A DNA stretch of 64,000 nt. It comes from Tetragonia tetragonoides. Lineage: Eukaryota; Streptophyta; Magnoliopsida; Caryophyllales; Aizoaceae. The translations under genes were made by a program, and so were the position numbers. Below the pieces are notes generated by a model. It was not told the origin of the DNA. It worked only from the letters and a program-made list of their open reading frames with translations, and ran no database searches. Within the stretch, counting starts at the first letter, position 1. Every line of letters starts with the position of its first letter. Location: assembly GCA_038025085.1 (NCBI GenBank), contig CM076148.1:374501-438500 (forward strand), written 5' to 3'. Shown piece after piece: positions 1 to 12,800 of the stretch.

Positions 1-395
1 ACTTTGAAGGTTCAAACACAAAAATTATGTGAATACTAAAATCAGAGATTCGGTGAATCAAGGGTCCTCTTGGGTCACAGTAAACCCTGAAATAGTTTGG
101 GCAAAAATCTTAATTAGGACCCAAAAGCCGAAAATAGTTTGGGCTTTCGAAGAGCCCCACAATGCAAGTTGTAATCTTTGCACCCTATCGCACAACCAAT
201 CCCAAGGTACATGGAATGCCCACGAGGTCGGTTATTGGGTCCTTATTAGACTTGGACGCTTTTTTTTCTTGTCATCCACTTGTCCGACTTATCCTAAGTT
301 ATGGTGAGTGTGCAATTTCAACTGAGCCTAGAAAATCGAAAATACAAGTCATAATTCACGTCTTTTGGCATTTAGAGAACCCAAAATAAAAATTG
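1..395 (+). repeat. Satellite-family copies upstream of the ACD11-like gene
   Basis: This stretch is a diverged copy of the about 300-bp repeat that fills the ACD11 intron. Landmarks in the expected order are gccgaaaatagtttgggctt, gcaagttgtaatctttgcacc, a cggttattgggtccttattag block and a cttgtcatccactt block. It is cut by the window edge. It lies about 430 bp upstream of the ACD11 start codon, so the repeat flanks the gene as well as occupying its intron. Confidence 0.75.
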
Positions 396-822
396 TTATT
401 AGGAATGAGCGCAATTAAATACTAACTTCAAATTTCATGATTTACTCTTGAAATTGGTTAGACCATTTATTCGAATTTGGGATCTTATTTTGAAATTGGT
501 ATGTTTTATTGTACAGTACTGGACAATAATAAGTGGTTGGGTACTTGTTTTGGCCCGGTTTGTGATCTGAATTAAACGGCTTCTTTGGAAAATGAAAAGA
601 GGGCCCAAGTGTTGGTGCCCCAGTTTCCTTCCAGAGACAGATTTCTTCTAATGAATTGAGAGGGGAGAGAGAGAGATGCATCTGATTCTGAAAATCTGAT
701 GAGGTGAAATACGCGTACTTGTGAGGAATAAAATAAACCAGCCATTGTTCAGCTTTCTTCTTTCCCTTTTCACTGTGAAATTGTCGAGAGGGAGAGAGAG
801 AGAGTTATAGTGTGCGGCGAGA
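396..822 (+). promoter_or_regulatory. 5' flank and 5' UTR of the ACD11-like gene
   Basis: This is the non-satellite sequence between the upstream repeat and the ATG at 823. The last 40 bases carry a GA-rich tract (gagagggagagagagagag), typical of plant 5' UTRs. I see no convincing TATA box at a good distance. The antisense open frames here look like chance. Confidence 0.45.
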
Positions 823-3800
823 ATGGCGGAAAGTGGGGGAGAAAAGCCATTGAAGAAAATATCCGAAGCATTTAAAGATCTAGCAATTTGTGCCAACTCC
901 CAGTCACAGGAAGGTATCAAGGTTGAGGTTGGCCCCTTTTCAACAGCTTGTTCTCTCGTCTCTCCCCTCTTTGGTTGTCTCGGCATCGCCTTCAAATTCG
1001 CCGAGATGGATTATGTTGCCAAGGCAAGAAACCCACCCATGACCCATCAATCTTTTATTATTATAAAATTATTTATGTTGATTAGGGTTTGTGATTTTAA
1101 GTTGTATACTATGATATGATTAGGTTGATGATCTTGCAAAAGCTTCAAAATCAATCATGACATTACAAGCATTACTTGATCAAGACATTCAATCTAACAC
1201 TGTTCGCAATCGTGGGAGCCACACTAGAAATCTTCTCAGAGTCAAGCGTGGTTTAGACATGGTCAAACTCCTTTTTGAACAAATCATTGCCACTGAGTAA
1301 CTCTCTCTCTTTTCTCTCTCTCTGGTGGTCTTTTTATTTTATTCGATTTTGCTTCACAATGCTTATGTAGATAATATTTGAGACTACTTTGCTTATTTGT
1401 GAAATCATAGTACTGGGCTTGTGCTCATTTTATCATTAAGGTAAATTTTTGATGGGGATAACGAGCTTGGACGGCCATTAACTTATTGTTTTTGTAGTTA
1501 CTTGTTGGGAAATTAGTGTTAACACTTGGTCCTGTCATCAAAACTTGAGATTTCCCCGAGTGACTAATGAGTGAAATCAAGATCACAAGTAAAATTGTAC
1601 CCTTTTTTTAATAAAGGGTTGGGCACTTATTAGGGGTTCATTAACTTGATAGGTGGAAGTTCCATTTATTTAGATAGAGGAGGATGGAGATGATAGTGTT
1701 GTCGAGGGTGGATGACCTTGCATGTGATGCTCTAAATCGTGTCTTTTTAGGAAAAGAAGGGTGTTGTTGTTGAGGGTATAGATGTTGGTTGTCTATGATA
1801 TTATGAAGGTCAAAAATAAGCTATTAGTCTTCATATTCGTGATGTTTTGCTCCAGTTAGTATTAACTTAGGCAAGTCTAGTGCCATAGTAATCATGTGAT
1901 CTTTTCGACTCTTAGGTACCATTCACGAGCTTTATTTGTTGGCTCTTTGTAATGGTTCCTTGAGGCTCTTTTCCCACCCATCCAACTTGTTACATACCTT
2001 ATTTGCAATAATAATCCCAAAATCCCTTACTTTTACTTGCCTATCTTCAATTCTCTATATGTATTTCCTATTATACTTCCTATTCACCTTTCAATCAAGG
2101 TGGAAGAGAAGTTTGTAAAAGTAACGAGTGGTTTGCTTTGTTATGGGGTTTGGGAGGGGAAAAGGGATCATTTGGCTGGTTACAAATTTATCGTGTTGGC
2201 CTTGTTTTTTGTAGATGAGGTTTATGGAACTCGAAATTTTGTTAGGATATGAACGTCATTCATATCAAAACACTAGAGTTAACAACAAATTTTGTATTTT
2301 GTATCGTATCTGATGAACATCTTATTGCTTATAACCCTTTGCACTGTTTAAATAATATCTATCGTCTGCCATTATTCATTATTAATTGCAAAATCAAAAC
2401 AAAACTCGATTGTGTAAAGCGGTGGTATGTTTAACTCAATTTTCGGATCTCACAATAGTTAAACAAAACCATACAAAGTGGTTTGTAAAACTAGAGTAGA
2501 CAACTAATGTCACAAAGGCAGTGTATCCCTATTCTCTTAATTTCTAGTCCTGAATACTTTGTACTCTATTCTCACACCTACTTTGAAGGCACACACTAAA
2601 ACCATGAGTGATTATGGAGTTCGGGGAACAAGATGGTCTTTCCAAGCCCCTGGGGTTCCTCTCGGGTCACAATTGACCCATCGGAGAAGTTTGGGTGAAA
2701 ATCTCATCCAAGGTCCGAGAAGCCGAAAATGAAGTCAGTAATCCATGCTTTTTGGCTTCCGGAGGCTCTCAAAATGGAAGTTGTTATTTTTGCTCCATTT
2801 CGCATGGGACTCCCCCTAGGAAACATGGGAGGGGCCCGAGCACCTGTTAGGATTGGATGGTCGTTTTATTAGTCACCCACTCTAAGGGGCCGAACACCGA
2901 AATCATGGGTGAATACGAAGTATAGAGACCCGGATTTAGGGCATCGGGGATCCTCTTGGTTCACAATCGACCCCCCCTAGAAGTTTGGACAAAAAGCTAA
3001 GCCAGGCCCTAAGAAGCCGAAAATCAAGGCTATAATCCACCTTTTTTTTTCGGCTTTGGGAGTGCCTCGAAATGAAAATTGTTATTTGTGTATCATTTTG
3101 CACTAGACACCCTTGAGGGACATGGGAGACGCTTGACGTCGGTTATCGGGCCCCTATTAGGTTTGGACGGTCGTTTCACTAATCACTTATATAAAGGGCC
3201 GAACATCGAAATTATGGGTGGATACGAAGTTGAGAGGCCTGGATGGCCTATCGGGGGGGACGAGGTATACTCTTAGCTTACAATGGATCTTTTGGAGAAG
3301 TTTGGACGCAAATGTTAACTGGACCCAAGAAGCTGAAAATGAAGGCTATAATCCACATTTTTTTGGCCTTCTGGTGGGCCTCGAAATGGAATTTGTTATT
3401 TTTTTTACCATTTTGTCGGGACAACCCTCTTCCTCTCTGTCTCTATTAAGCTTGGGTGCCCATTTGTCAAGACACCCACTTTAAGGCCCATACTGAATCA
3501 GTGGGCAATTATGGAGTTCAATCAGGATGGCCTTTCTGGGGCTCGAGGTTCCTCTTGAGTCACAATGGACCCCTCGGAGAAGTTCGGGTGAAAATCTCAT
3601 CTAGGTCCTGAGAAGACGAAAAAGAAGTCTACACTCCACGTTTTTTTTTGGACTCGAGAGAGCCTCAAAATAAAAGTTATTTTCGCACCATTTCGCATGG
3701 GACTCACCTAAGGAACATGGGAGGCCTCGGATACCTATTAGGATTTGATGGTCGTTTTATTGGTAACCCACTTTAAGGGGCCGAACACCAAAATCATGGA

Positions 3801-6800
3801 TGAAAGGTTGGAGACCCAAGGGCACCTGGGATGCTCTTTGGTTGTAGTTGAACCCCAGATACGTTTTGTCAAAAATCTCAACCTGCCAAGAAGCCAAAAA
3901 TGAAGGTTATATATAATCCATAGTTTTGGGCTTTCGGAGGAACCCAGAACGAAAGTTGTTAGTTTCACACTATATCGCACGGGACACCCTTGTGCCCTAT
4001 GGGACACATGAAGCACCGGGGTTATCGGGTCCCTAGTAGGCATTTAGGCTTGGGCGACCTTTTTTCTTGTCAATCACTAAGGAATCGGACATTTAAATCA
4101 TCGGTGAGTACAAAGTTGCGAGGTCAGAATGGTCAGAGGGGTCCTCTCAGTTCATTCGGGAAAATTCTCAAAAGGGACCTGAGAACCAAAATAAAGGTTA
4201 TAATCCACATTTTGTTGGCTTTCGGGGGGCCTTGGTCGAAAGTTGTTACTCTTACACCATTTTGTACGGGACAACCATAGGGGAAATGGGAGGCGCTCAA
4301 GGTTGGTTATTGGGTCCCTATTATGTTTGGATTAATGTTTCCGTAGTGGTCGCAATGTACAGGGCCGAACATCGAAATCATGGGTTAAAACGAAGTTCAA
4401 AGACGCGGATGGCCTATCGCGGGTACATAGGATACTCTTAGCTTACAATGGACCGTTTGGAGAATTTTGGACACAAATGTCAACCGGATCCCGAGAAGCC
4501 GAAAATGAAGGCAGTATTCCACGGTTTTTGCAAGTTGTTATTTTCGCACCATTTCGGCTTCTCGGTGGCCCCAATATAGAAAGTTATTATTTTCGCACCA
4601 TTTCGGCGGGACAACCCTTGGGGACATGGAGGCGCCCGATGCTTGTTATTAGATCCCTAGGTTTGTAAAACTAGAGATGTATACAACTTAGGTCACAAAG
4701 GCACTATATGACTGGCACTATTCTCCCCTGAATTTCTAACCCTTTATACTTGGTACCCTGTTCTCTCTATCTCTATTAAGCTTGATGACCATTTTACTAG
4801 ACACCCATATCAAAGATCCACACTGACGATCGAAGGTGATGGGCTTCACAGACCGAGAAGACCGAGATGACCTGTTCTCTCTATCTCTTTGGCTTACTAT
4901 GGACCCCTCAGCGAGTTTTGGGTGAAAATCTCATCTAGGCCTCAAGGACCAGAAAACGAAGTCTATAGCCCATGTTTTTTAGGCTTCCGGAGGCTCTAAA
5001 ATGAAAGTTGTAATTTTCACACCATTTCGCATAGGACTCCCTTAGGGAACATGGGAGGCGCCCGGGGTCGGATATCAAATACCCATTATGATTGGATGGT
5101 CGTTATATTGGTCATCCATTATAAAGGGCCGAACACCAAAATAATTGGTTAATACGAAATTCGGAGACCCGGATGACCTATCTGGAGCATTGTGGATAGT
5201 CTTAGCTTATAGTGGATCCTATGGAGAAGTTTGGGTAGAAATGTCAATCGGACATTGGGAAGCCAAAAATGATGGTTACACTCCACGTTTTATTGGCTTC
5301 TAATCGGCCTTGTTATTTTCGCACCAATTTTCCGGGACAAAGCTTAGGACATAGAGGCGCCCCGTCCTTGTTATTGGATCCCTAGGTCTGCAAAACTAGA
5401 GAAGTAGACGATTGAGCTCAAAAAGGCACTATATACCTATTCTCCTCTTAATTTCTAGTCCTCTTTCTCTCTCTATTAAGCTTAGCTGACCATTTTACGA
5501 GACACCCACTCTAAAGTCCCACACTGAATCATTGGGTGATTATGCTCTAAAGTCCCACACTGAATCATTGGGTGATTATGGAGTTCAGGGACCAGGATGG
5601 CCTTTCCGGGACGCCGAGGGTCCTCTTGCGTCACAATGGACCCCTCGGAGGAGTTTGCTTGAAAATCTCAGTCAGACCACAAGAAGCCGAAATTAAAATC
5701 TATAATCCGAGATTTTTGGGATTCCAGAGGGCCCTTAAAATGAAAGATGTTATTTTCACACCATTTCGCATGGGACTCCCCTAGATAACATGGGAGGCGC
5801 ACGGGTTATCGGGTACCTATTAGGATTCAATGGTTGGTTATCACTTAGGATTCAGTCGTTTTATTGGCACCCACTTTAAGGGCCGAACTCCAAGATCATG
5901 GATGAATACATAGGTTGGAGTCCCGGATGGTCTACCGGGGGCACTGAGGATCCTCTTGGGTTGCGATGGACCTCCAAAATAAGTTCCGTTAAAAATCTTA
6001 ACCATGCCCCAAGAAGCCGAAAGTGAAGGTTATAATCCATAATTTTCAGGCTTTTGGAGGACCCAGAATGAAAGTTGTTAGTTTTGCACCATATCGCAGA
6101 GGTCACACCTGGGGTTATCGACTTATCGTGTCCCTTTTAGGCTTGAACAACTATTTTTCAGGTTATCCACTCTAAGGATTCGAACTCCGAACATGGGTGA
6201 GTACGGAGTTCCAATAATCGAACGGGGTTCCGGGGCACCAAGGGTCTTTTTGAGTCACAATGGATCTTTTAGGGAAAATTCTCAAAAAGGACACTGGGCA
6301 GCCGAAAATGAAGGTTTTATAATCCACGTTTTGCTGGGTTCAACCTCGGTTGAGAGTTGTTTTCACACCATTTTACACGGGACACACAGGGACAATGGGC
6401 CGAGGTTGGTTATTGAGTCCCTATTATGGTTGGACAATCATTTCACGTGTCGCCAGTATATAGGGCCAAATATCGAAATCATGGGCGAAGACGAAGTTGA
6501 GAGACCCGGATGACCTATCACGGGTACACAAGATACTCTTATCACATGATGTACCCTTAGAGAAATTTGGACACAATTTTCAACCGGATCCGGGATGCCG
6601 AAATTGAATGCTATAATCCACATTTTTAGGATTTCGGTGGCCCTGGGAACGAAAGTTGTAATTTTCTCACCATTTCGTCAGGGCAACCCTTGGGACACAT
6701 GGAGGTGCCCGGTGCTTGTTTCGGATCCCTAGGTTTTTAAAACTAGAGAAGGAGAAGTAGACAATATAGGTCACAAAGGCACTAACTATTCTCCTCTGAA

Positions 6801-9800
6801 TTTCTAATCGTGTATACTTGGTACCCTGTTCTCTCTATCTGTATTAAGCTTGGAAGGCCCACACTGAAACGATGGGTGATTCTGGAGTTCAGGGACCAGA
6901 TGGCCTTTCTGGTGCCTAGTGGTCCTCTTGGGTTACAATGTACCCCTTAGAGAAGTTTAGGCGAAAATCTCATCCGGGCCACGATAACTCGAAAATGAAG
7001 TCTATAATCTATTTTTTTTGGCCTTCTAGAGGCTCCAAAATGAAAGTTGTTATTTTCGCGCCATTTCCCATGGGACTCCCTTAGGGAACATGGGAGGCGC
7101 CCGGGGTCAATTATCTAGTACCTATTACGATTGGATGGTTTTTTTATTGGTCACCACTCTAAGTGGTTGAACACTGAAATCATGGGTTAATTCAAAGTTC
7201 AAAGACACGGATGGCCTATCGGGGGGTCACCATGGATACTCTTAGCTTATAGTGGACCCTTTGGAGAAGTTTGGACACAAATGTCACCCGGACCTAGGGA
7301 AGTCGAAAATGTTGCTCATAATCCACATCTTTTGGCCTTCTGGTGGGATCCGAAACGAAAGTTGTTATTTTCGCACCATTTTGCTGGGACAATCCTCGGG
7401 GACAAGGTATCCTCATGTACAAACTAAAGAACTACAAATCGCGCCAATGGCGCTGAACAACTGTAAGCGGGACACCTTTAAAGGGCCCCTGCCGCCTTAG
7501 CCCAAAGAGAGGCCAAGTAAACTATATGATCCCACACATAAGCACTGTCCCTAGTTGTGTTAGAGAAGATCCTCAAATTCCTCTCCAACCAGATGCACCA
7601 GAGAATAGCCAGGCAGGTACACCTCCACAACAACCTACCCTCCTTCCCCCTTCGCATTGCAGAGAACCGAGTCTTTAAAAGCTGGCCCACCGTAGGAGGG
7701 CACACAAAAATCTCCCCACACAATAGTCTATCCCATAAATAATTAGCAAACTTACACTGCACGAATAGATGCAAACAGTCTTCCTCCCGGCGACACATGA
7801 CACACATACTCGGTTGAAGATTCCAACCAGGCCTCCGACGTTGCAACATATCACAAGTGCTCAACTTACCTAACACCAAAGTCCACATGAAAACACACAC
7901 CTTCAATGGAACCTTGGACTTCCAAATATAGGCGGACAAAGGGAAATGTGGAAATTGTGAGGGAAGGTTAAGCTGAATGAGGAAGGACTTGAGAGAGAAG
8001 ACCCCAAAAGGGTCCCAGTCCAAGTCCGGGAATCGCCCGTAGAGGCAAGAAGGGTAATATTAAGAACACTAAGGAGGGAAACAACTTCCTCCATCTCCCT
8101 ATCATGTGGTGGTCGACGCAAGTGTAAGGAGGCGCTCAATGCTTGTTATCAGATGCCTAGATTTTTTAAATGGAGAAGTAGACAACTCAGGCCACAAAGG
8201 CACAATATACCTATTCTCGTCTTACTTTCTAGTCAATAGTTAGTACCCTCCTCTCTCTGTCTCTATCATGCTTGGATGACCATTTTACTGCACACTCACT
8301 TTAAAGGCCTATACTGAAACGAAGGGTGATTATGGAGTTCAGAAACCAGGATGGCCATTTTTGGGGTCCTTTTGGGTCACAATGGACCCCTTAGAGAACT
8401 TTGGGTGAAAATCTCATCCAGGTGGCGAGAAGCCGAAAATGAAGTCTCTAATCCATGTTTTGGGCTTTCGGAGGGTCACCAAATGAAAGTTGTTACTTTC
8501 GCACCATTTCGCATAGGACTTCCCTAGGGAACATGAGAGGCGTGTGGGTTTGATTATCGGGTACATTACGATTGGATGGTCGTTTTATTGGTTATCCACT
8601 TTAAGAAGCCAAACGCCAAAATCATGGGTGAATACGAAGTTTCAAGACGTGGATGGCCTACTAAGGGCATCGAGGATCCTCTTGGATCATAATGAACCCC
8701 CCGAAGAAGTTTGTGAAAAATTCTCAAACAGGCCCAAGAAGTCAAAAATGAAGTCTATAATCCATAGTTTTTGGGTATTCGGAGGGCCCCAAAATGGAAG
8801 TTGTTAGTTTCGGACCATATGGCATGAGACACCCTAATGGTACAAGGGAGGTTCCTTGGGTTATCGGGTCCGTATTAGGCTTAGACGACTTTCTTGTCAC
8901 CCACTCTAAGGGCTCGGACACGAAAATCATGGGTGAATATGACATTTAGAAACCGAGGTGGCCTAAGGGGCACTAAGGATACTCTTAGTTTATAATGGAC
9001 CCTTTGAAGAAGTTTGGACACAAATGTCAATCAGACACCGGGAAGCCTAATTTGAAGGCTATAATCCACGTTTTTTAGGCTTCTGGTAGGTCCTGGAACG
9101 AAAGTACTTACTTTTCACCATTTGTCCCGGACAACCCTCTGGGACATGGAGACACGCCGTGCTTGTTATCAGATTCCGGATTTGTAAAACTGGAGAATTA
9201 GACAATTGAGGTCACAAAAACATGTCCTTATTCTCTTGATTTCTAGTCCTAAATACGCGGTACCCTCTTCTCTCTGTCTCTATTAAGCTTGGATTACCAT
9301 TTTCCTCGACACCCACTTTAAATGCAACACTGAAACGATGGGTGATTATCGAGTTCAGGGACTAGGATGACCTTTCCGCGGCCCTGGTGGTCCTCTTGGG
9401 TCGCAATAGACCCCTCGGACAAGTTTAGCTGAAAATCTCATTCGAGCAGCGAGAAGCCGAAAATGAAGTCTATAATCCACGTCTTTTTGGCTTTCGGAGG
9501 GCCATAAATTGAAAGTTGTTATTTTCGCATCATTTTCACATGGTATTCCCCTAGGTTACATGAGAGTTGCTAAGGGTCAGTTATTGAGTACCTATTAGGA
9601 TTGGATGATCGTTTTATTGGTACTCACTTAAGTGGCCTAACACCATAATCGCGGGTGAATACGAAGTTCAGACACTCGAGTGGTCTACTACGGCACCGAG
9701 AATCCTCTTGGTTCACAATGGACGCTTCAAAAAGTTTAGGGCAGAAATCTCAACCAGGCCCAACAAGACGAAAAAGCAAAAGGCTATAGTTCACAGTTGC

Positions 9801-12800
9801 AGGGCTTTTGAAGGGCCCTAGAACGAACGCTGTTAGTTTCCCACCATACCGCACAGGACAACCCAATGGGACATTGGAGCCTTCCCAAGCTATCGGGTCT
9901 CTACTAGGCTTGGACGATCATTTTTCTGGTCACCCACTCTAAGGGCTTGTAAACCGAAATATGGGTGAGTATGGAGTGCAGGGATTCGGATGGGGTTCCC
10001 AGAGGAGTAGAGGACCCCTCTTGGGTCACAAACTCACAATGGACCCTTTTAGGAAAAAATTCTCAAAAAGGAGCCCATGAAGCCGAAAATGAAGGCAATA
10101 GTCCACCTTTTTTGGCTTTTGGAAGGCCCTGGAACGAAAGTGTTGTTTTCGCACAATTTTGCACGGGGTACCCTTAGGGACATAGGAGGTGCCCAAGGTC
10201 GGATATCGGGTCTCTATTAGGTTTGGATGGTCGTTTGACTAGTCACCCGTATAAGTGGCCAAATATAGATATTATAGGTTCCAGATGGGCTATCGCGGGC
10301 ACCGGGGTAACTCTTAGCTTCCACTAGACCCTTTGGAGAAGTTTGGACACAAACGTCAACTAGCCATCGGGAAGCCGAAAATGAAGGGTATAATAATACA
10401 CGTTATTTTTGGGCTTTTGGTAGGCCCTGTGTTATTTTCGTACGATTTCGCTGCTACACCCCTTGGGAACCGGGAAACGCTCGGTGGTTGTTATCGGATC
10501 CCTAGGTTTTTAAGATTAGAGAAGTAGACAACCGAGCTCACAAAGGCACTATGTCGCTATTTTCCTCAAAAATTTCTAGCCCTGAATACTTTGTACCCTC
10601 TTCTCTGTCTCCAGTTTTGTTTGGAGAATCTTCACAAGATTAGCATGTTTTTCCTTTGATTTTCATTTTCATTTGGGCGTTCCATAATTGTTATTCTTCA
10701 TTGTTTACTTTTCAGCATGTCGTTTGCTCTGATATAGTTCTCTGAATCTGGAACTTCTATATCCCCAGAAAGAGAAAATAAAAGTGCATGTGGAACTGCC
10801 CCACCTCCCAGGTCAGCATAGGCATAGCTAGTGTCGTGTGCTATGGTACGTCGAAGTTAGTGCCCAGTTTCATTGGGAACTTGAAGTAGGGTTGATGAAA
10901 TATGAAACTAAAGCATTATGAAAGGCCTCCATAAGGTCTCTTAGAAGCCTCTGAGTGGAAAAATCAACCCGACCCTGGGACGGTTCAGATTTGTCCCATT
11001 CAAAGGCTGTCAAACATGACACGAAACTTGGCGTTTCAAGGTCCTAGAACAAGGTGGTCATTTCTGAAACAGAGTTCAATTATTTATTCCAATATCTCTC
11101 CGTGTCCCTTTAATAGTGACCCGCTTTTAAGGCTCTTACACTCATACCATGGGTGAATATGGTGAAGACATTGATGAAGTGCGTCCGGAGGCATTTGGGG
11201 CTCTTGCATCCCTAGAAAACTCCAAACTCCACCCAACGGCTGTAGGCCACGAAAAAGGGCATCTAGGATTTTTATGTACAAAGGTGTAGATTTTGAACCA
11301 CATTAGACGTGGACTCCAAAAAAAGATGTAGGAGGCCTTCAGGGTCATTTATTGAGTCTATAAGAAGCTTTGGTGATTATTTGCAAGTAGCCTAGTAGCC
11401 ACTTATAAGGCTTCACCAGTATGATGTATGATTTTAGGCTGTTAAGGCATTGGGAGAACTTTAGGGGTAGTGAAGCATCGTTTGGGTCGACCTTAAACCC
11501 TAGCATCATCCCTATGGAAAACATTACCGGCCTTTGAGATGTTGCAAATATGCCTTATCCAAAGGCTAATACACACGTAGTTCGGGCATCTTGGGGGCCC
11601 CGGGATGAAGGCGTTCATTTTTTAACCAGATCGGACGAGGGCGTCCACGGGGATGCGGAAGGTTCGCGGTGTCGGTTATGGTTTCCAAATAGCTTTTGAT
11701 GATGATTACTACTTACTAGCCGTCCACTGCTAAGATTCCAACACTAAGGCATGTGTTTATATGACGTGAGGGCATCTGGCAGTCGCAAGACAAAATTCGA
11801 GGAAGCATTAACCTCAGGCGTTAGGCAAGAGCTTTTACTAACATATACTTCTACAGAATACTGTAAAAGGCTGGTAGGCTGACATCAAAAGTAGGATTGG
11901 CGACTGAAAATTCCAGGATTAAGAAATTGTTGGTTCTTATCTACAGAACAAGCACAATATAAAATGATGATTCACAATAGGAAATGTCATAATCTATTTA
12001 ATGCCACATTTTATAAAGAATCTAGCAGTAGGAGGCCTTGTCTGTGTTGGGCCTCAAAAATCCTACTCTTGGTGAACGAGCTGGAAAACTCATATTTTTG
12101 TCATCTGACGGCGCAAGTATAAATCCTTTTCAAAGCTTGTATTTATAAAAAGAAACCAAAAAGAAAGAGTCCCTTGATGTAGTCCATGTACAGAAAATTC
12201 TGATCCACGCTTCCATGATCACTTTTGCCCCTCTTAGTTGGCACCCTTGATCACGTTCTCATGTGGAGATGATCGTTGTTTTCCCATCAATCATATAATT
12301 CGCCTTGCCTGTTGCTTCCACGAACATAATATTTCTATAGAGCAGGCCCATAGTTTTGATGCCAAAATCTCTTACTTTCCCTATCAATATCCTCAATTAC
12401 ATGTAACCAGATCGTTCTGTGGCTGAAATATTCTCATCGAGAGAATGAAAGTTCCCATTACCACCCATTCTGCAATGCCTTGCATCCCTTGCAACTTTGC
12501 ACAGGTAAAAAAAGGCCAGTACCTGATTTTTAACTTCAATATTTTTTTTTTTTTTTTTTATTGCACCAAAAAAAAAAAAATTAGTAGATTGAGACCACTG
12601 AGAGACTATTTAACAAATTTGCTATAGCCAATTCTGCATCACTTTTCTAGCATGGTTCCCATTGTCAAGCAGTGTTCCATTTATTAACAGGGTTAGCAAT
12701 ATGACTAAGGACTCAGATAATAAAACTCCAAAGTAGTTTTCAGTGAAACCTGGCTTCTAGGAGGAAACATTCCCTTCAGGAACCCTGATGGGGTAGCTCT

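Noticed and set aside
2478..10620. Possible CRISPR-like or coding tandem array
   Set aside because: Units are about 300 bp, degenerate and without short repeat/unique spacer structure; the host is a plant.
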